Origin: Septoria linicola
Taxonomy: Eukaryota > Ascomycota > Dothideomycetes > Mycosphaerellales > Mycosphaerellaceae
NCBI GenBank assembly: GCA_024114885.1
Contig: CP099420.1
Location: 806,001 to 870,000, forward strand
Reading direction: 5' to 3'
Length of the DNA stretch: 64,000 bases
The position numbers and the translations under genes are program-made. This document shows positions 33,615-42,832 of this stretch, piece after piece (position 1 is the first letter of the stretch; every line of letters begins with the position of its first letter). The notes beneath the pieces were generated by a model. The model saw only the letters and a program-made list of their open reading frames with translations, had not been told where the DNA came from and ran no database searches.

Positions 33615-34574
33615 ATGGGCAGCAAAGACCGCGGTTTCCATCAGGACCCGAAAGCAACATACATGCTCCCCAATGAGTGAGTAGAAGTCTTGCGAATATG
33701 ATTCTAGCTGATTCACAAGAACAGCTCGCCAGAGCATGCGCGCTTGGAACGCCAAGCAAGACTTCTCTCTGCGATTATGGATCATAAGGTGATTCATTCG
33801 CCACTCTCCCCAGAAAGGGTCGAAAGAGTGCTCGACATAGGCTGTGGCACCGGAGTCGTGACGAAGCTTCTTGCAGAGCAATTCCCGAAAGCACAAGCTT
33901 TTGGTGTTGACCTATCCGAGGTGCCAGAGGTTCGACAATTCCCATCAAATGTGCACTTTCTCCAGGGCAACATCTTAACACAGATCCCTGCAGAGTGGAA
34001 GCCAGTACGTGGAGGGAAGACCTTGCCAGGAGACGATGGACTCTTTGATTTGTGCTTTAGCCGACTGTTCATTAACCAATTGCCAGATCCAGCTGGACTA
34101 GTGAAGCAGGAGTTTCGGCTACTGAAACCAGGAGGTTACATCGAGATGCACGAGCTTTCCGGTCCAATGGTAGATCAAAATGCAGACCCAATATCCGACC
34201 TCGGATGGTGGCTAGAATGGACCGCAGCCTTCGAAGCAACCACTGGCGCCACCTTTCGCAACACAGGCAAAGCAGCAGCAGCATGGATGGAAGCGGCTGG
34301 CTTTGTAGACATCGAGGTCAAAGAATACATGTGGCCAGTGGGCTTGCATGGAGCATCTCATGCAGTACGAGACCAGTTCGGCGATGTACCTGCAGGCAGC
34401 TTCGAACAGGACATATTGGATGTGTACTCGACCTTCGTGCATCGACTCCACGATCAGGAGGTACTTGATCAGGAGAGTGCAAATCGTATTCTTGAGGGTC
34501 TTAGGAAGTGTGTACTTTCTGAGAAGAAGCATTATCACAGGTTCTTGGTCACGGTGGGCCGGAGACCAGAATAA
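33615..34574 (+). CDS. SAM-dependent methyltransferase, LaeA-like group
   Basis: Two exons, 33615-33676 and 33725-34574, separated by a 48 nt intron (GTGAGT donor, GCTGAT branch, ACAG acceptor), give 303 aa. The splice restores YMLPNDSPEHARLERQ, matching the YxLPNDxxExxRL helix typical of fungal LaeA-like and TAM-type methyltransferases. Motif I is VLDIGCGTGVVTKLL, then FGVDLSEVP, a DLCFSRLFINQLPDPAG segment and LLKPGGYIEMHELSG. Members modify small metabolites or, for LaeA, influence secondary metabolism in the nucleus. No biosynthetic backbone gene is nearby, so a specific role cannot be given. It ends 31 bp before the convergent GNAT gene. Confidence 0.88.
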
Positions 34575-34605
34575 TAGAGACGGTTGCAAATAAGAGATAT
34601 TCAGC

Positions 34606-35301
34606 TTAGGTATTGGAGTTGTGGTCAATCATCTTGTGCATAAATGCGATGTGGAAGTTGTAGCCTTCGCCTCTCCAAGTCTGGTAGTCCAGTGTGTAAC
34701 CACGTCGGAGGTAGAACTGTCCAGTCAATTCCAGCGGTGTGCATATAATCATCTTCAGCTTCCGTGGCACATCCGAGCCAGAGTTCCGCCCCTCTAAAAG
34801 TTTCTGTTGAAAGCGTTGTTGGATCTCATCCTCGCCAACTTTCATCATGTATCCCGCTAGACCGTTTCCTTGTGCTTTCACATCTGTTGCCATCAACTTG
34901 AGCTCCCATTCCTCGGTGTCCGGATCGACTTCTAGAGTTCGCAGCCATGGGGTATTCCGGTCAATAGGCCTGTCTCTGGCTGGGCCGTAAAACCTCCTAT
35001 AGCTCGCGGTAGCGATAACTTCGTCACTTTCAAGATAGCTAATGACCAGAACGAAGGACTCGGGATCAGTGCTTAAATTGGCTAGAAATTCCTCGGTCGA
35101 GCCAAGTCTATCACCTTGGCTTTGCATGAGTAGCTCTGGCTTTATATTATGTGCTGCTCCAAAAGCTGCATTGATGGTGTGCACCAGGTTTGGCAAAAAT
35201 GCTGATCGACCAAGCTCAGTGGTCGGGAAGATTGATGTCAATGTTTCTTTGCCGTTGACTTTTGGGCCCGGCTTCGTCTTGCTTGTGTTTCGAATCGCCA
35301 T
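34606..35301 (-). CDS. GNAT-family N-acetyltransferase
   Basis: Single exon, 231 aa, start ATG at 35301. The fold signature is present: VIATASYRRFYGPA (β4), ELKLMATDVKAQGNGLAGYMM (acetyl-CoA-binding motif A, with the QGNGLA turn) and LELTGQFYLRRGYTLDYQ at the C-terminus. These enzymes transfer an acetyl group from acetyl-CoA to an amine of a small molecule or protein; the acceptor is unknown. The last exon residues and the gene's 3' end face the methyltransferase with a very short gap. Confidence 0.8.
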   Translation of the reverse strand: MAIRNTSKTKPGPKVNGKETLTSIFPTTELGRSAFLPNLVHTINAAFGAAHNIKPELLMQSQGDRLGSTEEFLANLSTDPESFVLVISYLESDEVIATASYRRFYGPARDRPIDRNTPWLRTLEVDPDTEEWELKLMATDVKAQGNGLAGYMMKVGEDEIQQRFQQKLLEGRNSGSDVPRKLKMIICTPLELTGQFYLRRGYTLDYQTWRGEGYNFHIAFMHKMIDHNSNT

Positions 35302-35787
35302 GTTGTTGATATTGTATCAAGAATGGCCGTTGGTGGATTCCTCACTCAATTTTGGTCAATGCTTATGAGTCATGGAGTAGGAGAAGAGGTCCAGAATTGA
35401 AGTACTTCCGACATTTCGAACGCCTTCCTGATCAGGTATAGCGTGCGTACACATCTTGGCACAGCGATTGTAATGCGTAGGGCGTGCTCAGATAGACGAT
35501 GCAGAGCATGCAATTGATCTTGAAATTGTGAGAAAATTAGCCCATCACAGAACAGGCAGAGTTTGTGCTCCAAATCCTCCAAGGATTTGATAGTTGCACT
35601 ACTTCCAGCAAGCATCGGCACGCAAGCGCCAAAGCATTATCCGTGTGACTCTGATTCAGCTGCTGGAGGCGGCCGAGCACGAACAAACAGCATAGCCGAC
35701 ATTCAGTCGAGTCAATCAATGAGTGGCCCGTGTGCATAGTGGTGTTTTTCTTGGCTTGGCATATGATGGCAGTCTTTCAGATACCCA

Positions 35788-36766
35788 TCAGATACCCATC
35801 ACACGATCAAAGTACCCGCTCGAGTCGTTGGTCCACGCATCACGGTAAAAGGTATGCGGCCAATCGTAGTCCTCCACAAGTTCTCGCTGTAGCTCGATAA
35901 CACCAGGCTATACTCGTTAGTCATTGTTTCATTGCTATGAGATCTGAAGGGGCTCACCTCGAAATGATAGTCTGAAAGCGAGAACACTGCAAAGCCGCAA
36001 GGGATCCACGATGCCTCCAAGAGTTTATCGATCATACGCTGTAGGTACAAGGGCGCATACTCAGCCGGGTAATTGACATAGCTGTTGACAGATGCACTCC
36101 AGCGGCCGTTGTCCAGGTCCCGGGAGATCTGGGTTTCTAGCTCCCCATCGAAATAGCGAATGGTATCTGCATTTGTTAGCGACTGGACTGGCCAATGGTA
36201 GGAGCTGGCTTACTATCATCGACGTCAAGTACTAGTCTTGGATAGGCATCGTCGTGCCCTTCAAATAACAAAAGAGCGGTACCTGGGGCAGGCGATGGCT
36301 CAATGCGCTCACTGGTGGGTGTTGTGGAGAAGCGATCAATGTAACGACTGAGTTTGAGGTACGAAGGATTCGAGTAGTCAAAAGTAGCCATTCCTGGTGC
36401 AACCACAACGTAGTTCCGCACGATCGGGAGTCTACGCAGGAGCGATACGACTCTCGAATCCATGGACGTCTCTTCGGTCAGGTGTGACAGATCGAGCGCG
36501 TGTCCACCAGTAGATGGCCACACGACCAGGCTTTCTTCGAGCGCGCCCAGCTCGATCAGCATATTGTAGAGTCGACTGATGAGGTCCACGATCAAACTTT
36601 CGTCGTACAAACTCTCAGGCTCGACATCTGGTGGCGCGTAGTTGTCCATTCCGACGCAATGGTTTCTTGTGCTCAACAGTGCGGGTTCTGGCGTGTTCGA
36701 GATGTGCCACAATATTGCAAACACTGTGGCCAGCAGAAGAGCGAGCAGCACGCGTCGGAGAACCAT
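35788..36766 (-). CDS. Type II membrane protein, unknown function
   Basis: Three exons, 36766-36214, 36166-35958 and 35907-35788, join in phase to 293 aa with GTAAGC and GTGAGC donors. The ATG at 36766 has a strong context (GCCATGG) and opens directly into VLRRVLLALLLATVFAILWHI, an N-terminal signal anchor; the frame upstream lacks an ATG. The lumenal part, about 265 residues, includes LVVWPSTGGHALDLS, RNYVVVAPGMATFDY and TFYRDAWTNDSSGYF. I do not recognise the family, although the topology is that of Golgi or ER enzymes. It lies downstream of the opsin on the same strand, 560 bp away, so a link to it is possible but unproven. The stop codon overlaps a short direct repeat (CAGATACCCAT twice). 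Confidence 0.7.
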
Positions 36767-37323
36767 GGCGGAGAAACATTTGCTGGTGTGCACTCGCAAA
36801 TGTTTGATGCAGACTGATTTGCGCCGCAGTTTCACGACGCTTCACTTCATGCACCCCGCCAGCAAACAATCAAACTTCTTGTCACTCCAGCAACGCCACT
36901 GCAAGAGTGCAACACAGGATTGAGTCCCCGTTCGACGGAATGCCTTGCAAATACGTCAATGACCCGAGTCCGCCAGCATGACAAGCCGCTGCCTACACTC
37001 TGCGAGCATCCAATGCAGATGTCGGTTCTCATCCTACACGACTTCTCGGGGCACAGAATTAGGTAGCGTAAACAAGTCCAGGCCATTGTCGAAATTGAAT
37101 GAATTCGCAATTACAAAACTAGAGCTGACTTTACAGCTGCGCAAGCATCGTACAACAGATCGTGCGCTTCATCACATCATTGTCCTCGGCTCGCGAGTTG
37201 GGTATATTTGAGCAGGCATCAGTGACCACCTTCAAGCGAAAACGCAATCGTCCCTGCGATGATCTCCTGTCATTCTCTTGGTAGAATCTTCTGCATAACA
37301 TGCTCGTACGTGATAACAGCATG

Positions 37324-38514
37324 TTAAACAGCGTTGCCGTTGGTGACACCATTGGTGCCTCCATTGGCCGTTCCGTTATGAGCCGGATTATCACCTGGGT
37401 GCCCTGTGTGGCCAGCAGAGATTCCAGTCTTCTTCTCGTGGATGACTGGGTCATCTCCACCGTAGTCGTGGATGGTCAATCCCAGTTGAGCTGGAGTGAT
37501 GTTGCGGTGTCCCCAGATCAACAAAGCCCCGAACACTGGCTTGGCCAGGAAATCAAGGATACCGTAGAACACAGCTTCCGAGTCAGGCGCAATGATGTTA
37601 CCGCCCTCGGATACACCCCAGGCGATGGGGTACATGATCCACAGGAATGCGGTGAGCGATCCACAGTAGAGGAAAGCCTTTCCAGCTTCGGAGCTGATGT
37701 TCTTGGCGTGGATGCGTGCCTCCCAGACGAGGACATAGACAATGTAGACAAGTGCGACACATCCAAAGACGAAGTAGCCCCTAGGTGAGATTAGCTCATG
37801 GATCACACCAGAGCGTTATCGCGTTCGATCACTATCGAATGACGGGTCGCGAACTCGGGACTCACCACTTGTAGCTCGAAAAGACCAGGGCGCCAATCAA
37901 GCCGGTAATAATCATAACCTCATCGACCAAGATGACGAACATGATCGTTGGCCATGGCATGGCAGCAGTCAACATTAAGTCGGTGAGCAAGAGAGGGGTG
38001 GTGATGACCCTAGACAACGTTAGAACACGAATTGTCAGATCTTTTGTTGTCCTCGGCTCACCAATCGATGTATCGAGCATAGTAGATTTCTCTGTTGACT
38101 CCAGCGACTCTTGGGTCGGATCGCTGGTACTCAACGTCGATTGGCACGAAGCCCAAGTGCGATCCCATGGTGAAATAGGCAATCGCTGCGACCATTGTCA
38201 CACTGGCCGTGATGTAATGGAAGATTCGATCGTGTCGTGGCTTGGTCATACCGAGGCCCAAGAAGGCGAAGGTGGATACAGTCATGACAGCCTAAATCAG
38301 GAGATCGAAGGTCAGCGGAATTTCGATGTTTATGCCGTGGACCTTCAATGTTGGAAGTCGGCTCGAGGCACAACATCGATATACAGGCAGAAACACACGA
38401 GCAAGGACTTACACAAATTGCGAAGTAAAAATCTGACCCGTGGGAAGTGATGGCAATCTGGGCGGAGCCAGTGTTGACCTCGCCATTGTTGACGCTCACG
38501 GCGTTGTTGACCAT
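37324..38514 (-). CDS. Microbial-type rhodopsin (fungal opsin, CarO/proton-pump type)
   Basis: Seven-helix retinal protein of the bacteriorhodopsin superfamily. Four exons, 38514-38413, 38291-38062, 38009-37866 and 37780-37324, join in phase to 310 aa. Helix C reads YYARYIDW plus VITTPLLLTDLML, giving Asp110 as proton acceptor and Asp121 as donor, the spacing of D85 and D96 in bacteriorhodopsin. Helix G is FYGILDFLAKPVFGALL with Lys239 as retinal Schiff-base residue and Asp235 as second counter-ion. Retaining both carboxylates suggests an outward proton pump, unlike Lys-less Hsp30/Yro2 relatives or sensory forms lacking the donor. The Gly/Asn/Thr-rich tail is unusual and probably cytosolic. 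Phytoene desaturase lies 2 kb upstream, as in fungal car clusters. Start choice: ATG 38514; an earlier open stretch to 38586 lacks support. Confidence 0.95.
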
Positions 38515-40496
38515 ATTGGCGGTTCGCTGGGTGGTGTATAATGCTTCAAGGCCCTTGATGATGGGATGAGGTCGAAAGCATTCCACGGGCGCAAGGCACA
38601 GTTTTGTTCTGGTTGGCGCACTGTTCCTCTGGCAAGATATTGGATGACGTTACGATTATCGTCGAGCTCGAACGTTCGCCTGCCGCACCATCCGGCAGAA
38701 CCATGCATAGCGTCCACACTCACCGCACGGGAAGGACGGCCAATGGGCACCACTGTCGGCAGCTCATCTGTGATCGCCCTCTGCTGCATCGGAAGCTGTG
38801 TCGGGGCCTGCACGGCAGGCTTGCAAGGCGCCTTTCGGGTTGCTTTGCTGACTATCATATGAACGGACACTGCGCATACATTGTTGTCCGGCCAATACGA
38901 TGAGTGGCACCACGACCGCTATCACAGTCGGCCCACCCATGGTGTGATTGATGCTCTGCTCAGTCAGTCGATGTGTGATGGAAATTGTGCTCTCGAGATC
39001 GACAGAGCAGAAGAGATGCGGTCACCAGATCGCTCTTGCCACGCTAGCGCGAACCTTGTTACAGTCAAGCATGCAAGCGTCTTGTGATCGGATTCACAGC
39101 CGTCCATCTTTGTGAAACAATTTGATACCGCTGACCAAGACCGAGCTTGACAAACTGTCTAACCACTTTGACAGCTTTCCGTGGAAGTGCCCAGGAGGTA
39201 CTCAACTCGCGGTATTGCGGTGTCGGCGTGAAGGACGGACCTCTGAACGCGCGATGACAACAACGATTCCGTGCCACAATCTTATTTTCGCGGCCCGTGC
39301 TGACATGCAAGGTCGACTTCACCATGATATCAGAAAAGCAAATTCTTGTAGACTTAAGCTCTTTCTGGTGGGCCCGGCTTGGACGGAAGGCGTTGAAGGC
39401 GTCGTGAAGGAAAGAACGTGGTGGTTGCACGAGCAGAATCGCAAGCGGGAATGATGTGGCGACTCTCCTGCTCAGCCGGACACTGACAGATGTTTGTCGG
39501 TCGATGCCAGTGTCGGCCGATCGTCGCCAAAAACTTCCATAGCACGGTCCTCATATTCAAGCTACTACGTTGATCAGGGAGTTTTCTTCGCAAAACCGCG
39601 GAGTCCTTTGATAACAACTACAATACGAGTGTTCTCGTTTTGATCATGAGTGCGCGTGTGCACTAATCTCTTGAAGCGTTTTCCAGAGCAGTATTGATTC
39701 TGCAGAAATCAACCACGCGTTCTATCTCGGCTTTCGCGGCGAGACCGCAATGACCGAGCCGTCGAAGATCGACCAAAAATACGTTGTTCGACGGGCTCAG
39801 CTCCGACAGGATGAGGCAGAACATCGTGGCAGGAGATTTCAGCCACTGATGACATGGCTTGGAGCAAGATCTGTATCGGAAGTTCTTGAACAAGCACATC
39901 CCGATAGCGGCCAGATGCGTCTTCATCAGTGTTATTATTACAAAGTACAGCTTGGTGAGCAGGTGTACTACCTGCTATCTCTGTTATACACCTGCTCGGT
40001 GCGCTGCTCGGTGCGCAGTACCGTGCATAGCAACACAGCAGTCTATCAACCCAATCAATATCTCAGAAACGCACTTTTAGAGATTTGACTATCGGTGGAA
40101 ACCTTTTCGGACTCGTGCCAATGCATCACCCCGCTCACCGCAAAAGCAGACATGAAAGCTACAGCACAACCAGCACATCAATAGTACGCCAGTTATGATA
40201 GTGGCCAGAAAGCGGCGACCCCGTCAATCAGCACACGATGCTTTGTGATTGCCCTTCGTGCCAAGAGATAAGAAATGAGGAGAAATCACAATCATCTTGT
40301 ATCTACAGTTGGGATGCTTTCGTCTCGCAGCCGTGGTAGGACCTCGTGATTGTGAGGCGCCTGCTCGAGCAGAGTGGTTGTTGCGCATATGGAAGACCTT
40401 ACAGCCGGTCAGAGAGGCTAAATCCGCTATTGCATGATCCACAATCGCAAGTGTGACAGCTCAAGTACTACTGCCCGATGGGCGACTTTCCTATCT
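38515..40496. other. Intergenic, about 2 kb between opsin and phytoene desaturase
   Basis: Upstream DNA of the opsin and downstream DNA of the desaturase. A plus-strand frame at 39750-40088 starts with a true ATG (MTEPSKIDQKYVVRR) but has no recognisable domain. No phytoene synthase, cyclase or carotenoid oxygenase could be found in any frame. A strong hairpin occurs at 39957-39997. Confidence 0.4.
39957..39997. other. Perfect 11 bp inverted repeat (hairpin)
   Basis: GAGCAGGTGTA at 39957-39967 is the exact reverse complement of TACACCTGCTC at 39987-39997, with 19 nt between them. The right arm runs into a short tandem duplication of TGCTCGGTGCGC. No gene or known element explains it. Confidence 0.7.
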
Positions 40497-42371
40497 CTAT
40501 CTGAACTTTACCCATAACCAAGCGAAGATGGCTACGAGCAAGTAGATCAGAATACTGACCCACTGCTCCCAGCTGTCAAGCCACATGGGCCTATCAAGCT
40601 TGTCCAACTTTCCCTTGCTTTCGACCTCTACACTCGCCTTCCAGGGCACTGGAACTCCATAGTCCTCACAGATCTGGCTTGCGACTAGAGAGCCACCAGC
40701 AAGACAGATCGGTACACCAGTTCCAGGATGCGCGCTCGCTCCAACCATGTACAAACCTTTCACATCCTTACTTCGCCCTCGAAACGCATCGATGATGACC
40801 TCAGCTGCTCTCCCCACAACGCCAAGACTTAGGAGCTGACTATCTAGTGGTCCTGGTCGACGCGCGCGTGTTGTGGGCCGGAAGCAGAGGACATTGAAGA
40901 ATGAGTGCGAAAGGCCAAGGATCGCACCACGATCAAGATTGAAGCGCTGCTTCCATGATGCAGGATCGTTGGTCTCTTCATGTATGATGAGGTTCTCGAG
41001 GTCGACACCCGTGCGAGCGCGAATCGTGGATGTGATAGTCTTGCGCGCGAGGGCGACCATTGCCGGCCAGTCTTGCTTCTCGGTAGGCTTCAGCCCGCTC
41101 TGGTCCGCCGGCGACGCTGATGAGATATTGCCATTGCCATTCGCAAGCTTCGAAACTGCTCTGGTGGATGTTGTCTGAGAAGCATGCTGGTCCTCCTCCA
41201 GAAGATGGCCGACTGGTACCAGCACCACGACTGAATCCTTGCCCTCTGGTGCGGCTGTACTGTCGACTCTGCTCGGGACGTTGACGTAAAAGCTCGGCTC
41301 ATCTGGAATGAGGTGCCTCTTGAAGATGCTGTCGAAGGATTCTTTGTATTCGTCCGCGAGGAATATGTTGTGCGCCTCGAGCTCTGGCACTTTGCGATCG
41401 AGGGCCCAATAGAATGAGATACTCGAACAGCTCCCCGGGCGACTCTTCAAACTGCTTGCATACGAGCTCTCCGGGAGCAGCTTCCCGTATGCGTATACCA
41501 AATCTGTATTGTTCACGACCACGTCTCCCTCCAGAACACTCCCGTCTTCCAGTTCTACTCCTTTGGCTTGCGATCCTGCCTGATCAAGCAAGATCTTCTT
41601 CACGCCAGTATTCAGCCTGTAATTTGCACCCTCTCTTTCGCCCACTTTTACCAGTGCTTCTACCACTCTGTGGAAACCGCCCACAGGGTACCAGATGCCC
41701 TCTGCAAGCTCTGTATACTGCAGCAGAGAATATGTTCCTGGCGCATCAAACGGTGACATGCCCATGTACATGCTGCCAAATGTGAAGACACGTCTGAGAC
41801 GTTCAGTCCAAAAGTACTTACTTGCGCGGGTCCAGATGCTCTCAAAGGGATGCAATTCCAGCAAGTGCTTCAGGAACTCGGGTCGAAACATTGAAGTCAA
41901 GCCAGTGAAGTTGCGCAGCAGCACTTCCCGTACACTGAGCTCGTAGTGCCCATGACTTTCCTTCAAGAATTCTAGGTAGCGAGTATACCCTTCCTTGCCT
42001 TCCACTCGCTCAATCTCACGCTTCATGACACTCAGATCAGAGCTGAGAATGAACTTGTCGCCATCAGAGAAGTGGATCATATAATTGGGCTCGCATTTGA
42101 GCAGTTTCACGCCTTCTTGTTCCAGACTCGTCCCGAGCTCGGAAAAGGTGCGATGAAAGAGTCCTGGTAGAAGAAGTAGTGAAGGGCCTTGATCAAAGCG
42201 GTAGCCATCGTGGTGAATCAGGCTGCATCGTCCGCCGGTGAAGGAATTCTTCTCGACCACCGTGACATCGAAACCAGCTCGGGCAAGACGAGCTGCGGTT
42301 GACACGCCGCCAACACCGGCGCCGATCACAATGGCGGTCTTGCGGACGCGTCCATCGTTGGATGTGCCCAT
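40497..42371 (-). CDS. carB: Phytoene desaturase (CrtI/CarB/Al-1 type)
   Basis: Membrane-associated FAD-dependent desaturase that introduces successive double bonds into phytoene towards lycopene or 3,4-didehydrolycopene. Single exon, 624 aa from ATG 42371 (MGTSNDGRVRKTAIVIG); the open frame upstream adds 37 non-conserved residues. The N-terminal dinucleotide fold is AIVIGAGVGGVSTAARLARAG, followed by VVEKNSFTGGRC and DQGPSLLLLP. The CrtI C-terminal signature is GLYMVGASAHPGTGVPICLA with GGSLVASQI. A C-terminal membrane anchor (WVSILIYLLVAIFAWLWV) is typical of fungal CarB. Its position near the opsin suggests that carotenoid and retinal supply are organised with the photoreceptor, as in Fusarium-type car clusters, but the other cluster members are not in this window. 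Divergent from the Zn2Cys6 gene. Confidence 0.95.
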   Translation of the reverse strand: MGTSNDGRVRKTAIVIGAGVGGVSTAARLARAGFDVTVVEKNSFTGGRCSLIHHDGYRFDQGPSLLLLPGLFHRTFSELGTSLEQEGVKLLKCEPNYMIHFSDGDKFILSSDLSVMKREIERVEGKEGYTRYLEFLKESHGHYELSVREVLLRNFTGLTSMFRPEFLKHLLELHPFESIWTRASKYFWTERLRRVFTFGSMYMGMSPFDAPGTYSLLQYTELAEGIWYPVGGFHRVVEALVKVGEREGANYRLNTGVKKILLDQAGSQAKGVELEDGSVLEGDVVVNNTDLVYAYGKLLPESSYASSLKSRPGSCSSISFYWALDRKVPELEAHNIFLADEYKESFDSIFKRHLIPDEPSFYVNVPSRVDSTAAPEGKDSVVVLVPVGHLLEEDQHASQTTSTRAVSKLANGNGNISSASPADQSGLKPTEKQDWPAMVALARKTITSTIRARTGVDLENLIIHEETNDPASWKQRFNLDRGAILGLSHSFFNVLCFRPTTRARRPGPLDSQLLSLGVVGRAAEVIIDAFRGRSKDVKGLYMVGASAHPGTGVPICLAGGSLVASQICEDYGVPVPWKASVEVESKGKLDKLDRPMWLDSWEQWVSILIYLLVAIFAWLWVKFR

Positions 42372-42832
42372 TGAAACACTGACTTGAGCAATGGGATGGC
42401 GAAGTGTAGTTTCATACTGGGCAGAAGTGAGAGAAGAGGCAGAGGGAATAATGTTGAGGCACGGAGCTCTCACATGCAACACATCTCCCGACAGCTCGCT
42501 CGATGGTGACGATCACCAAAAAGCTTGGCCATCTCGCCGCTCCTCAGATTCTCGGCACCTCGTCTTGATGCTCGCGCTGTTACAATTTCTTACAGCCGCA
42601 CAAAGACTCCACCATGCGACCGCCAAGTATCCAACCAGCTTCCTTCTGTCGGTGTATGGCTATGCTTGGAGGCTGGAATGGAGCCTTCGCCGTCCCCGGG
42701 GCGTATGACTCCGTAGCACAACGAAGCAATTGTGCTGTATAGTTCAAGCTTTGGACCTATGTTCGGAGTTCTTTCTGGTCTGCTGGAGCAGTGTTTCGAG
42801 CTCACCACTGCTTGCGTTGCGCGTTGCAAACC
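42372..42832. promoter_or_regulatory. Divergent promoter, phytoene desaturase / Zn2Cys6 regulator
   Basis: A 461 bp region between two start codons facing apart. Sharing a bidirectional promoter suggests, but does not show, that the regulator and the desaturase are co-controlled. I could not identify specific operators with confidence. Confidence 0.45.

Noticed and set aside
37324..38514. Opsin-related Hsp30/Yro2-type protein without retinal binding
   Set aside because: Lys239 and its Asp partners are all present, so a retinal-binding opsin is the better call.
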